Shown here piece by piece: positions 25,313-39,102 of a DNA stretch of 64,000 nt. The stretch is from NCBI RefSeq assembly GCF_027744825.2, contig NC_071335.1:11917501-11981500 (forward strand), given 5' to 3'. The notes beneath the pieces were generated by a model. That model saw nothing but the letters and a program-made list of their open reading frames with translations. It ran no database searches and had not been told where the DNA came from. Numbering within the stretch: position 1 is the first letter of the stretch; each line of letters starts with the position of its first letter. A program made the position numbers and the translations under genes. The DNA comes from Synchiropus splendidus. Taxonomy: Eukaryota; Chordata; Actinopteri; Syngnathiformes; Callionymidae.

Positions 25313-25986
25313 ATTTTCATTAGTGGTGGGACTTTAACAAGTTAATTATGATTAATTAATTACAACACTATTACGATTCATTAATTACAATTTTAATTTA
25401 ATTTAATTTAACTTAATTTACTTTAACAGTTTGCTCTCCAGACAACAGGGAACCTTTGTAAGTGCAGGAGTTCCTGGTCCACTGATCACACTGATGCACA
25501 AGACACGTGGCAGCTAGGATGATAACAACAACAACAAACATGGAGGAATCCCTGAACAAAAGCAAACAAAAGCATCTGTTTGCTTTGGTTCAGGGATATT
25601 TTTTGCTACACAATGGCCAGGGTTTCCACTACTCTGAATGTACTTGAAATTCTTATACAATTGAAATTCTTATACAAGTATGTTCAAGACATTAAAAGAG
25701 CTTTAGTTCAAATATGGTGATATAAAAACTTGAATATAGCCACCATCGTGATTCATTGTGCTATTGTCAAACTGATGCAGAATAAACTATATTTTGTTGT
25801 GTAAATGTATGTTTGGGTCCGACATTTGATTCAGTCATATACCAAATTCATTTACATTGAAAAATGTGGCTTCTTGTGGCAAATCTTCTTATACCGTTAA
25901 TCTGCAATTAATTGAGATTAATTCATCACAAATTCTTGAATTAACTAAATTAATTTTCTTAATCGAATGCCACCCCTAATTTTCAT
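25313..25986. mobile_element. hAT-type element, 658 bp, with perfect 8-bp target duplication
   Basis: The element spans 25321-25978. It starts TAGTGGTGGGACTTTAAC, and its right end read in reverse is TAGGGGTGGCATTCGATTAA. The octamer ATTTTCAT occurs directly on both sides (25313-25320 and 25979-25986). The body is AT-rich with an internal hairpin and no transposase frame, so it is non-autonomous. Confidence 0.85.
25549..25596. repeat. hairpin inside the hAT element
   Basis: The arms are TCCCTGAAC + AGCAAAC and GTTTGCT + GTTCAGGGA, separated by three unpaired bases on each side and a ten-base loop. It is a strong inverted repeat in the middle of the element. Confidence 0.85.
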
Positions 25987-28235
25987 GAATCATCTTAGGT
26001 AAATAAGATTGTTTAGATAAGAGGAAAATAAACACATCATAGGGACTAGAGTGACCAGAAACCTTAACGGACCACTGACAAACAGAACAAATATAAGCAA
26101 TGCACTTCAGTGTTTAAACGGTTGCTGTCTCCACAACTGATCGTTCTACTGACCTCAAAGTTCAATATTAAAACTCAACATTGAAACTGAAGAGCTTTTT
26201 GCTGAAATGTGGAAACGTACCATGTCTCCTCTCTCTGAGTTAAGAATAATTTTCAAGCCTGAGATGCAGGTGAGTCAATTTCTACATTAGAGTTTGTCAA
26301 GCTTTCTGTCCCCATCAAACCAACTGATGAACTGTAAAACATGAGGAGCAGCTTCCTCAAGTGGTGCCGTCTTGTGGCTTTTCTGTCCCACAACTGTGAC
26401 CTCACCGCTTCTTGGTGGGACAATTACAAGACAAGGGAGTTATGATCATGTCCAGTAAAAACACCTGGACAAATCTGGTCATGGTCACCATCCAAAACCT
26501 TCGCTACATATCATAACCTAAATGACTACGTATTGTGAGTAAAATCATGGATGGTACCTCTTTGTTCCCTTGTGTCGATCTGACCCATAGAAGATGTTGG
26601 GTAAAAGCCGTGGATGATGGTCCATGACTCCACACTGTCATACAGCCAACACAAACCCACCACCTCTTCTGAAAGGCCTCCGCTCCATCTAAAAAGCAAC
26701 ACCCTTGGATAGTTTGCAATGTGAACAGCATGAGGCACGTGACTGAGAGGCAGCACAGTGTACCTCAATACCTCAGTGTACTCAATACTGTTACTGTGTT
26801 TTCCGTCACAGAAAGTACAAAACTACCATCAGAGGCCAAAATTCTACTCCAGATGTAAGCAAGTGACTGAGGGTTAACAGGGTTTTTCTGGTCAACTTTA
26901 GACATTCAGAAAGTATTGAGATACTAATGCTTCTTTCACGACTATGACTCACGGCTATGTGTAACTCAGAGATGTTCAGAGATGTCATTTTTATGTCCAG
27001 TGCAGTCAGGAATAATGTCTGCTGCATGGCAAAACTGTATAGAGGGTCGTGTCAACACAAAATGGTGGCCAGTCCTAGGGACCTTCACTGCGTGTAAACA
27101 GAGGGTAGAGCTCTCTCGCTGACACTGGCAGAGCTGCGCACAGCCGCTTGACATTTTCTCCCTCTTCCAGACAAAAACAGTTTATCAGGCGACTTATGTT
27201 AAATTCGGCAATATTCCATGTTGTACAGTAGATTCAGTTTTGACTGGCCGATTCTGACCGTGTGATTGCACGACTCCCTGCAGGAGCCTACTGCACCAGC
27301 TGTTGTGGACAAGAGATGTAGAGTAAAAGACAAATTTGCTCCGAACATAGTCTTGAGATTTAAGTGGTACTTTATTAACACTGACATTCTATGGGCCATT
27401 ATTGGTTGTCTAAAGAGTAAAGGTGAGCATGATCAAGCATTGATCCAGACATGAATGGCCTATTTCCTCCTGCTCCTCTGCGCATCTTCAGGTGTCAAAG
27501 CATTAGATAAGCTCTGAACTGTTTGCCCAGTCTCGTCCCTCTGTGTCAGGCTCCCTTCTCCTGCCCTTCTCCTCCTCGTGCATTCACCCGCCTGCTCACT
27601 TCTGCTCCCTCTGTAACAACTGCACCAGGTGACACTGTGAAATGGAGTCAAGCGCTGCCAGGATGTGAGGAGCAGGGTTCAAAACCTTGTCATATCATAC
27701 TTTTCCCGAGCTTGTCTTGTCGTTTGTCTGCCTCTGTTTGTGTCTTCACTTTTCATTTCCCTTACAGCTGACGATGACTTGCTCCTGGACCTGCCAGCAC
27801 CAATAGAGCTTTGTAAACTCGACCTAATAATGTCTAGTTTGAATTCTTAAACAAATCTCCAGCCGTTTTATTTGAGTGCTCCGTCCGCTCCTTTCCTCTT
27901 CTCGGGAGCGCGGTTAAATCAGATAGGCTGGATAAGCGTGGCAGAGTGTTACGCAGATACCAGCAGCACCAGAGAGAAGAAATCAATCACTTTCTCTTGT
28001 TCTCTTTCATCAGCCCCCTCTCTGTCCCACCGTCTTTGAACACTTTCCTTCTTTAATCTCGCTGCTCTTCCGTCGGCAGCATCCTCTTCATCATCTTTTG
28101 CATGTCATTCCTATCGCTTTCAAACTGTTGCTTTAAACTGGAAAACACTCTCACGTCCATGCCCCCTCCCCCGAGCTGAGTCTGCGATACTGACGCTTCT
28201 TTACTGGGAATCAGAGGCGAGAGGGAAGAAAAAGT

Positions 28236-28255
28236 AAAATAAATAAATAAATAAG
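28236..28255. repeat. (AAAT)n short microsatellite
   Basis: Five AAAT/AATA units in a purine-rich stretch. Confidence 0.85.
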
Positions 28256-28326
28256 AGAAAGAGGCACATGGTGCAGACGGGTTGGGAAATAGAGGAAGAC
28301 GTTTCCAATTCTAAAAGACATGCAGT

Positions 28327-28357
28327 GTTTCCGTGGCAACCCGGTTTCCATAGAAAC
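28327..28357. promoter_or_regulatory. tandem RFX X-box-like motifs
   Basis: GTTTCCGTGGCAAC and, three bases later, GTTTCCATAGAAAC. Both fit the palindromic X-box form GTNRCC..RGYAAC bound by RFX winged-helix factors, with one or two deviations. They lie in the large grin2b intron. Function is inferred. Confidence 0.4.
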
Positions 28358-31300
28358 CATGCTGCTAAAGATGCCATTAGTGTGAAAAATGCCTACTTAC
28401 CCTTTGCTTCTTTCGATGGAGACACACATATTGTGTCTTTATCTGTTGCAGTAACATTCTCCTTTACACTTCCCAGAGAAAACACCTGCTCCACACGAGA
28501 CCTGACGTCACAATTCGCCCGAGCCCACTTTTGTGTGTCGATCAATTACAAACTTGTCTCTTTAAGAAAAGAGATGACTGACAGTTGTAATGCATTGTTT
28601 CACACGACTGTAGACACATAGTGTCACTGGGCCGATGATAATGACATTATCATGCACACTTACTGTACATCATGTGATCACACACTCACACATGAGCCTG
28701 TGAGTTGCCTGGCAATGCACAGCTCTGGTGAAACTATAATCACATTAACAATAACTGTGATGTCATTTCATGGGTCAGGTGCAAAGGTCAAAGTTTGCAT
28801 ATTTATTTAATGCAGAGTGGCAAACTGAGGGCAAGGGTCGCCGCTCTCTGCGCACACATTGACAGTACACTCTAAGAATAACTCACACACGTTAAGTCAG
28901 CTTGACAGAAGTGGACCGTATATGGACTCCCACTTGCTGGATGGAGTCCGGGAGCTGGCTGCTCCAAAGAGCTGCAACATACCATTACGAGTTTCGATTC
29001 ACAATTATTCACCATCACTTTCCTACATAAGACGTTTTCCCAGTGTATGAGTAATTCAATGAGCCCAGCACTTCCCAACAAGCTCCTTGTTATCTTCGGT
29101 AATCACGTCTTCTAAAATAGAGCCGCCAACCTTGTCGATTCGCCAACAATCATTCCAATACGTGGTTTCGCGCTGGGAAGGAGGTTCGCTGTGTGAGTGG
29201 GATTTAGTGCTTTCATGATAAATAATCTCTTTCATCGTCAATTTTGCTCTGTTGTCGTATCAAAAAAAGGTAAAGGAAAACTCCTGTGAGCTTGAAGTAG
29301 AACTGCAGCTGAACTACACCTATATATATATAGTCAGTTACCAGAATGTAAAGGCATTGATTCACATGTCAAAATAAAACAAGGAAGAAAGGACGAATGT
29401 GATCTCACTGACTTCAACAAAGTCAAAAAAGATCATTTGGATGATATATTGTTAAAGTGGCACATGTTCAATCACTGTATTTCCTTGTCACAACATTGTT
29501 ATTATGACAATATTATGATGTCTAAAACTACATCGTCTCTCCGGCCAACTGCTATGTTGTTGGCCAAGTATGCTGTGGCTCTGGCCCTGGGGTCAACTGC
29601 AGTCATAAAATCTAATATTGCCTGATGCCTCTTTCATAAAAGCATTTTAACAGCTCGCCAGCTCAGACTAACAGAGAATGTCTAATTTACACTTGTGGTC
29701 TTTATCCTCAAATGAAAATGGTCATAAAGTTGAGCTGTGCCACTTATTCTATGCCCTATATATGTCCTAAAAACTTGTTCACTCTCTATACAGAAGCACG
29801 AGTTTGTGTCCTTTGTGTTGCTAAAATTTTCAACTTCTGAATATGTATCTGCTACTGTTTCTGTGTTTAAAACTTGGATTAGATTTATATGGTTCTTATA
29901 CAGTTCGTAGAATATCAGATGAAAAACTTGAATCCAGATAGTAAACAACGTATATTTACCATTACACAAGTGCGTTAGGTCCTAACAATTAGTTCTCTGC
30001 TCTGCTTAAGCAAACCTGCTCCACTTCCCATCACGATGAGTCAAAATATTTAAACATGGTGTTTAGCCTTGAAACAGTGAACTCATGGGGAATATCTTTG
30101 AAGGGTGAGAAAAGCTTGGCGCTGCATCATGTCGAGGAGAATGAGCTGACTTTGATGCCGAACAGGAGAGAAATCAAAGAGGAGATTAGTGAAGAGCTGA
30201 GAGAGAGAGAGATATGGTGCGCAGATAGAAGAAAACAGAATGAACAAAAATCAAAGAAGCTAGGACGTGAACGAATGCGAAAGAGAAAAAAATGGGAGAA
30301 CAAGAGGCAAAACATCTGAATGAGAAGATTTGGGTTTGTGTATAAACACTCTCATTAAAACGGAAGAAGAGAAAATGCCTCTCGGAAATGGATTGTTTGC
30401 TAATGCTCGGTTTCACCCCTCCCTGCTCTTGAATTCCAAACCCTTGTTGGAAATACAGAGGCAGCTTCAGGCTTGAGAATCATAGATATTGGGTGTATGG
30501 GATTATGTTGGAGAGGCATTGTGTAACTCCAACCAGTCAGTGTTTAGCTGTGTCAGCATCAGCTCGGAGCACCAGAGAGCTAGATGCTGCTGCAACTGTC
30601 AGCTATACAACTAACATGTCCAGTCAAACTGCAGAAGTTCCTCGGAACACACAGATGGCGCTATGTTGACGAGGCTAGGAGAAAGGGAGCGGAAACATTT
30701 TGCATACTGTATACAAACATAGCAGCCACTGATCCATCCATCCAGCCATATTCACTCACTGATGTCAGATACAGTGCAGAGGTTGGTGCAAAGTAGTGCG
30801 GACGTCCATCTCCCTAGAAACCTTCAACTGATCTTAGGAAGTACAGAGAGTAAGTGATCGCTTCAATTGACTTCTCCCAAAGCAGAAGGACAGCTGTTTG
30901 ACTCGGAGACTTCCTGAACGGCGCACCTCACCTTAAGTGAGATCGGAAACCCTGCGGAGACAACCTCTATTATGTGTGATCTCTTTCACCTTTGTAAGGG
31001 CCTCATGACTGAAGACCCTGTAAGGGTCTGTCCCACCGTCACTGGCTCATAAACCAGCGAGACACTTCCAGTACACTCGTTCACCTTTCCTCAGACCGTC
31101 AATGTTACAGACCAACATATATTTTATCTATATCATTTGTGTTAAATACATTTCCAGTGCAATGATCTCAATCGGACTGCAGGTGGCAGTAGTGTAACAG
31201 CCACAGCAAACCTTCATAACTAAGGTAAATCCACATTTTGCACTATAGACGAGAGCAAGTTGATTCATTTCAGTCATTTGTGTTTCTTAACCGGAGCTGG

Positions 31301-31577
31301 TCACATGACCCGAAGTTGTGGAAGAGAATGGGAAACTTTTTCAGAACATAAGAAAATCCAAACGCACCACTGTACAAACCAAACACGGTATCAAGTTGGT
31401 GTCGCCTTGACTTGCCATACCTGGCTGATATCAGGCGCCCCCTGAGAAGGTTGTGGCGTTCACTAGTGTAAACCATTGAAAACAAAATGTGTTATTTTTT
31501 ATAAGGTGTCCTGCTCTTCTCAGTATTGAAGATGGAGCCATTTTCTCATGCAGATGAAACAACTGAAAATGATGCAC

Positions 31578-31851
31578 AAGTTACAACCATCCTCAATTTA
31601 CGTCCACCCGTACTTATGACCGCGGCCAGCAGATGCTTTTTTTTTTTTTAAATTCAATGTCTGACACCGTAGCACATCGCAGTTACGGCAGCACAGTATC
31701 CCAGCATCTCACTCTCACACAGCCATCTACCACTACAATAGAAACTATAACCCTTGCGTCGGCTATTTTGAATGGCATTCGACTTACGTCCAATCTGACT
31801 TACGACCGGTTGGTCGGAACCGATCCTGATTGTAAGTCGGATGTTACTTGT
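31578..31851. mobile_element. TIR repeat family, copy 1 (~274 bp)
   Basis: It is closely related, in the same orientation, to 49945-50213. Shared blocks include TTACGTCCACCCGTACTT, ACGGCAGCACAGTATCC and TTACGACCGGTTGGTCGG. The right end in reverse (CAAGTAACATCCGACTTAC) resembles the left ends, so the family has terminal inverted repeats. No coding capacity. Confidence 0.75.
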
Positions 31852-34800
31852 ATAACATTATCCAATTATTTGGATAATTTTGTAAAATTCTGGTTTGACA
31901 AAATGATAAAATAATAATATGAAATAAGTCTAAACACTACACGTGTTGTGATATTCACCAGTCTTCTCTGCAATATGAGCACTGCTCTACAGTCCATTAT
32001 AGTTAGTTGTTGAAGGGACAACATCCAGGGTAAAAGACTAGAGAGACGTGACGTCAGAATTTTCATAAAAAAGTTCATTCGTACAGGTGGCAACACAGTG
32101 CCAGCGTTTCCATACAGGTCCGATTTGCTGAAGACCCATGTCACAATGGGCAACAACACATTCTAACTCCTCTGGCACCACATTGACGGCAGAATTTTCC
32201 GTGTAATGTTGACATACAATTCAGCCTTTAGCATTAAATGAAGTGTTTCCCTCGTGTTGGCTAAGTTATACCTCACCCCAGCCATTCCTTCTTGATGTGT
32301 TGCACAGTCTGCTGAAACGCTGTCTTTGCCACAGAAGGGAAAATGCCCAAAACAGTGCATCTAAGCGCCGCAACCCTCCACTATTTTTTCTTAAAGCAGC
32401 ATCTTCAGCTGCTTAAAACACTAAACAATTTCAGTTGCCATATCAACATCTGATCCTAGCCTGAAGCCTTGTATACTGCAGTTTGAGGGCAGAATATTGA
32501 ACAGTGAATCAGCCGAAGGACATTAGCGCCGAAGAGGCGTTGAGTGAAGGTGCCAGTCGCAGAGCGAGACTGCGTGTGTCTCTGACTGGAAAGACTGTCA
32601 CCAACAGATAACACACATGCTCGAGAAGTGAGATGTCCAAGAACGCCATGCACGGGAGGCTTAAATATTTATGATTCCGAGTCCCCAGAGGTTGAGTGCA
32701 CTGGTCATTAGTTTGAGCAAGCAACCTTCGACACGAGACCATCTGAAAAGAAGCAGAGGATGAAGCTCCACTGAACAGAACGGGGGAGCAATCGTTATTT
32801 TTCAATCACGTGAAGATCGATAAAGTGGCAAAGACAAGTCCTGTTTGGGAGCAAAACAGGCTTCAAGATACTAAGCATTTTGACTGAAAATGAGTCAAGG
32901 CTATCTTTTACAGCAGCAGCTGAACTCAGATTACCCAGTTCCTCATGAACTCCACTTTTTTATGAATCCAAAAATTCAGATTAAACTGTGACTCATACGC
33001 TGCCAAGAAAAGCAGCGAGGCCTCAGAGAGCTGTAGCAGGATCACTGGATATCTGGTAGATGGGCTTTGACTTACAAGGGTCGCCCTAAAACAGTAACCA
33101 CATAGTAAAATGATTCTTTTCCCTTTTGGGGACTTAGCATTACTTTAGACCTTTGACATGTCTGACAAGTGTATCTGTGACTTTGATATTGTGATTTTTT
33201 TTTTCCTTTTCCAATGTGCCAGTCGCAATGATAATATCCTTTCTTTTGCTCTGATGCTCTTCTACTCTGGTTTGTAAAGCCAGACCATTTAGCCAATAAA
33301 AAAAAGTGAAGATCTAAGTCTACCGTCAAAGGAAACTAGGAGAGCTGAATTATTGTAACTGTCGATGGAATATAAACAGGAAGGTAGGATTTATCAGGCT
33401 TTAGCCATAGATATTTGTCACAAGTCCAGGTCCTTTTGTTGTCCATAAATAAAAGCAACCTTAAATAAATAAATCAGAATGAAAGGAATGAATGAACAGA
33501 GCATTTCCTCCTCATCAATCGCCGCTTCCTCTCCTCTTCCTCTTATCTCAGCTCCAACAAATGGAGACTGGCCGGTGAATTAAAGGACAGGCTATGTGAA
33601 CAAACAACATTTGTCTGTTTGGGATGAAATACGCGCGACTGTCTCTGTTTGGCTTCTCAGTCTGATGCAAAACCCTGAAAACCACCACATGGTGTGACAA
33701 CGTTTCAGTGCCAGCTCTTATCTTGCTTTCTTTTATCTCTCTCTGGTTTGTTCACCCTGCATTCCTGAAACGTGAAAAACATTGCGCAATGAAGTATGAA
33801 ATCAGCAAGAACGACACTCAAGTTGGCATCAGGTTCTTCTCCATTAATGATGTTCCAATGTTTGATAGTTGAAGGAGTGCCACTCCAACTTGTGCGCTAC
33901 TTTAGAGGCTGTGATGAAGCTTGACATGATTCTTTAGCAAGATTATTATCTCATCTAGCAACAGTCATTGAAACATTCTGCATCTTAGAAACAAAAAAAA
34001 CACTTACTCTAGATGAAGCTCAAATATGAAAAGGGCAATTATTTGCAACCACAAGGTCTCGTGTGCTTGTCACCTTGTCTCCACTTTAGGATGATTTTTT
34101 TGGCAAGCGCTAACCATCTGTATTCTCTCACTGACTATTTTGATACTTTTTATTTGCCGGAGAAATAAGCAGGACAGCGTGAACCATTGCGAATTCTCAA
34201 AAAGGTTCTATTATTTTCTTTATCTTTTGATGCTCCATGATCCTGCAGTACAAATGTGGATGCCTGCTGAGATGTAAAAAGGTATATCCATTTTCTGTAT
34301 AATATATTCTAAATATATTCCATAAAAATGTGTAATCTGAAGAAAGTGACCACATTTCTCATTGTGGTTGCGTTGTTTTCACCTCCTGAGGGAGTGATCT
34401 ATCGATGCTTTGGCAAGATGTCTTACACCGGAACAGACTGACTTTATGGTGGCATTAGCTCCACCTCCATTCTCAGGCCGAATAATCTCTTCCTGGGAAT
34501 CCAGATATCCATTGCTATGAACTAAGAAATGACTACTCTCTCATTGTTCCTCAAAAGTTTGTCCTCACAGACTAGTCAATGGAGAGCTTTGCCTTTCGGT
34601 TCTGCTCTTTGTTCATCATTACTGAAGACGGTCTGTGAAGCTCAACCCCCTCATTCAAACCTCTCGCAAATGAGAAGCATGGACTTCAACTCAGCAGGGA
34701 ATCGGGGACAGCTGAAGGTCTTTGCTGGATGGATCAAACAGATCCACATTATCTGCGGAAAGCAGAGATAAAGGTCAACAAACCAATACCCCCCGCACCC

Positions 34801-35419
34801 ACCCCCACCCTGGCTGTGCCATTAATACAACGGCATTGAAGAAAATGAGCCCTTTTATTTAGTGTCAGGAAAGTTCCGTTTAATTGTATATAGAGAAAAT
34901 GGTGCTCAGTTTAATGATATTTGAGGAATAATTAGAACACGTACTGTGTACTGCTACTTGAAAAGGCCAGCTAGTTAGTGTCGGCTGACTGAAGGCGAGA
35001 GCGACTCCCACGGCAGCCTGACAACCTGTTGTAACCCAGTGCAATGCAGAGACGACTTCTGTGATCTGCAAAATTACCCATCCTGACCACGCAGCACATT
35101 ACCGCGGATAGAATGAACTAATTAAAGGTTGGGAAAGACAGCGGAGGGAGGGATCTGTGAGTGGGGAGAAGAAGAGTGTGCTGAGGGATGGCCGTCGTTG
35201 GCAGGTCAAGTGAGGCGAACAGCTTCTGGTTCATATGTCACTCTGAAGAAAGTCACTGCAGAAACTGTGTACCTACGGCCGTCACATTGAACACGGACGT
35301 ATTTCAAAGAATGACCTTAAAAGGTCCTTCCTTCTGAAGACTGAATCACATTTCCTTCACAGGGATTTGACCAACAGTGAGCAGCATAACAAGCCTTCTG
35401 CAACACTTATAGATGAGTT

Positions 35420-35672
35420 TGTGTCGGCAGTAGGCGGAGCAAAGAGGCGCAGCACTCCCTCTCTCTCCGGAAACATCCTCTTCTGCACGTCTCGGGAAGA
35501 CCGAGGCGTTCCAAGGCCACCCAGAGGGTGTGTACTGAGCCTCCCCCAGGGGCTCCTCCCATTTGAATACGCCCAGAGTACCTCACCAGGGAGGCCACCA
35601 GGAGGGGTACTAAAATGCTGCAGAGCAACCTCAATGTGGAGGAGCAGATATGGATGACTGAGCTCCGAACCT
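35420..35672 (-). pseudogene. LINE ORF2 C-terminal fragment and 3' end
   Basis: Minus-strand frames read LWVALERLGLPE and CCASLLRLLPTQTHL. They match the C-terminal pattern WERLGxPxE...VWASLLRLLPP of a non-LTR retrotransposon very common in fish. The far end reads GGTTCGGAGCTCAGTCATCC, another hallmark of the same element. Frameshifts are needed, so it is dead. Confidence 0.75.
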
Positions 35673-36782
35673 TTTCCTCTACCAGAGAAACATTGTTTCA
35701 ACCACAAATATCTGTTATCTTTAGTTCACAGCCCAAAGTTTGTGGAAGAAGAGGATTACAGATCGACATGTAACCGAGAGTCTTGTCTTTTGTCTGAACC
35801 AATGCTGCACTTATTCATCTGTGACCATTGCGGCTAGTAAACAAGATTACGAGTGAATTTTTCCAAGCAGGATGTCTCCAGCAACCCCAACTGGAAATTC
35901 TTTTACAACTGAGAACTAAAGTCTCGGGTTTAGAGGAGCTGGTTTTATGTTTGTGCATCTGCTAGACTTAGCAGCAATGAAACGTCTGTGGAAAAAAAAG
36001 AGGTCTGAGGCCACCAAACTCTCCATCATGGCAGTGCCAAGAGATTCAGACCGGGAATACTGGGATTGGACTCAGTGACACTGGGCAATAGCCCAAAGGG
36101 CTTAAATGTGAGATCCCAACATTGGACATGTTGACAGCTACTTCTGCCAGTCAGTCGGACTCTAAGGAAGCGAAATGATGCGAACATGTTGAGACAATAC
36201 AGTATCGTTTACATATAATTTACCAGTAAATTCATTTGTCCTTTGATACTGGATGCAAGCAATGTCTCCAAGTATCCAAGTACTGCAAGACATGGTTTTG
36301 CAGGAAACATTCTAGAGTCAAACAACCTATTTCCTCTTAGTCAGCAAAACAAAAGGTGGAACACTGGAATTCTGCTACAGTTAGAGATAACACAAAGTCT
36401 GTGACAGAGACAGCTTGGTGCATATAAACCCTGTGCAATTCCACTCCAAACAAAAGGAAGATTACTGTGAAACAACAAACACAACATCGACAAAGTTTTC
36501 TAAGGACAACCTGCAGCAGAAAAAAAAAAGACAGGGCTTAGAAACATCTTCAGCTGGCGCTGCAGTTATTGCAGTTACAGGCTGAGTGGTTTACTGATGT
36601 ATGACAGAGACAGAACTTCACTGTGAAAGAGTGTAAACCCTGAAGTTCCAGTAATAACAGGGAAAGCAATAACTCTAACCCTGAATATATTCCTCACAGA
36701 ATATTTTGTAAATATATAAGGAAGGGTAATAAAACAAGCTGTAAAATTTGACATTGTAATGTAAGAGAAAGACAGATGAACT

Positions 36783-36960
36783 TGTACTTTTGTCTTAGTG
36801 CGGACCCTCGCTTGACAAAGTGATTTCCTCCCTTTAAACGGAACCATCCAAAACAATAATCTTAACCAGGACTCTTTAATAAACATCAACCTAATTCTAA
36901 TAACCCAGTTATTATGAAGATTTAATCCTGAAACTGAGGGTTGGAGAAGAGAGGACCTCA
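36783..36960 (+). repeat. dispersed repeat, copy 1 (of pair with 40533)
   Basis: It shares GATTTCCTCCCT, CTTTAATAAACATCAACCTA and ATGAAGATTTAAT with 40533-40700, in the same order and orientation. It lacks the GGTCCCCACAAG part seen in the second copy. Confidence 0.75.
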
Positions 36961-38374
36961 CAAAGATGTCAGAAGAAAACTGCAACTAACTGTTGCAGAC
37001 AACCAATGAGCTAAAATAAAATTTAACTCAATTTGTTCTACATATGAGCCATTAACAACAACCATTTATTGACTTGCACACATACAGCAAATCCCTGCAC
37101 TCTGTTTAAAATTCACCTCACAGCCACGGCGCACTCTTTCCAGTCAGCCTTCCGGTTTTATTGACGGCTGCAGAAACACTTTCTCCTTCAGGAGAGAGTT
37201 ATATGAAACTAGTTTTGTGACCTCAGTGCCAGAGCACAACACCAAGAAAGTTGTTGGCTTCCACTGAATGAAGTGTATACGTGGCCTGATGACAGCAGCT
37301 CATTTGCTGTCAAAACAACTTCTGTAATCTCCCCTAAAACAGGCAGAGGGCCCGATGATGGAGCAAGAGCATGTTTACACCTCCGCAAACTGAAGTGCAC
37401 ACATAGATTAAGTCCTAACAATAGACCTGAAGAGACCTCATTAGTCCCTCGGGCTGCAGCAGAGAGCAGCCCAAAATCTGTCGCTCTATTATGCCACTAC
37501 CAACACGCCGACGTGTGAGTGGCGGATGTTTGTCGTGCACGACCTAAATTTGACACGGGAGCACATCATAACAAAGCATTCGCAATGGAGAGGGGAAAAA
37601 AAAACAGTCGGATTGCTGGAGGGGGAAAAGGCCACAGCAACTCTATCGAGACCGGGACCAAGTGGCTGCAGATCGAATCCAGTAAATAGAGCCGTGTGTT
37701 CAATATAGTATGAATGAGAATGTAATTGTTCACTCACTGGATATGGATAAGTGAACAGCCACATATGGATGCACTGCACACAGAGCTAATGGATTATTTA
37801 GAGCAAAAGGTTCACCGTGATAGCGAGCCATGAACCTAGAATTCAGAGGGGACTTGGATCATCGATGTTGAATGATCACTGTGGAGCTTTTTTAGTAAAG
37901 TAGTCAAGTCTGCAAAGAGTTCAAATACTAACCAAATGCCTTCGGAAAACATGAGAAAATTCAACTGAAAAATTATTATTATTGACTGACATTAGTATTT
38001 TGGGGAAAGCAAACATTTAGGCCTGTGACAGGAATCAATTGAGTCTTCACGACTCTTACATCTCAAATACAACAACTCTCACTGCTTCTTGTTCTTCCTC
38101 TTTGACTAGCTGACGAGAAGACAATACGTTTCTTATGCCTTATAAGGACCACTTTCTTCACACGATGCAATCACAGACAGCCTGCCCATCTACCTTCATG
38201 TAAAAAGCCCCGCAAGCTTTCAGCTTCTCGGGCTGTATCTCACCATATGGTACGTATCCCAATACAGGAGTAGTGATAAGATACAGTGCGATATATTGCA
38301 GCACTGTAAGCTTCAATATATTACAATACTGTAAGACATTTCTTACACTCCTATCAGCTTCAGGGCATAAAATG

Positions 38375-38375
<1 letters not shown>

Positions 38376-38442
<67 letters not shown>
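38376..38442. repeat. (AT)n microsatellite, ~67 bp
   Basis: An alternating AT run with a single AAAT interruption near 38407, ending against the hAT-like terminus at 38443. Confidence 0.95.
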
Positions 38443-38445
<3 letters not shown>

Positions 38446-38530
38446 GGGGATGCTCCGATCAGGATATTTGCTGCCGATCACCAATACAGAGTGCTGAACA
38501 CCGATATCGATCACCGATACCGATCACATG
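38443..38530. mobile_element. hAT-like terminus of the 'GGGATGCTCCGATC' type
   Basis: TAGGGGATGCTCCGATCAGG followed by repeated CCGATCACC/CGATACCGATCAC motifs resembles the end of a widespread fish repeat. It directly abuts an AT microsatellite. The opposite end is not identified; remnants may run to about 39.0 kb. Confidence 0.5.
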
Positions 38531-39066
38531 GATTGACAATGAATGAAAGACCTTCTGTGTCCATGATGTGAAAACATGAACTTTAAATCATTTTAATTCA
38601 GACCTGTTTTTATATACCTCTTCAGGGTGACAAAAAACAGAAAAACTTTGCTGAATGCAGCAACTATTCTGTCAAAAGGACGACTGGAAAACATTGAATT
38701 TGATGCGAGACATAGCAGGTGAGTCTCTTGAGACTGTGCTGTGTCCGTGAAATATTTACATCCTGGCCACTTGTAGTAGGACTCAGAGAGAGACAACACT
38801 GCATTTATGAAAGTTCCCACCATTCAAAAGTTTCAGATTCAGGTGGTTAACGGACACTGCACCTGACTCCGAAACGGCGACAATATCGGGTCGTTTCTGT
38901 CTCTGCGTAAACGACACCTGAGAAAGGCTGCTCATCTTGCACGGTGAAATTAATGATTATTTCTTATCATTCCGAATGTCACGCTCAGACCCGCCGGTGT
39001 TGCTAAGCATCAGCTGCGCTAACAGCCTGCTGCTTAGGAACTAGTGGCCTCATTTTCATGAGCCCA

Positions 39067-39102
39067 GATATATATCTATATGTATATATATAGATATATA
39101 TG
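39067..39102. repeat. TA-rich imperfect palindrome
   Basis: ATATATATCTATATG and TATATATAGATATATAT form an imperfect inverted repeat of low complexity. Confidence 0.8.

Noticed and set aside
30056..30319. 87-codon Lys/Glu/Arg-rich plus-strand frame
   Set aside because: Its composition comes from a GA-rich stretch; no start context, homology or splice sites.
37660..37690. B-box-like GATCGAATCC suggesting a tRNA or SINE
   Set aside because: No A box at the right distance and no cloverleaf can be drawn.
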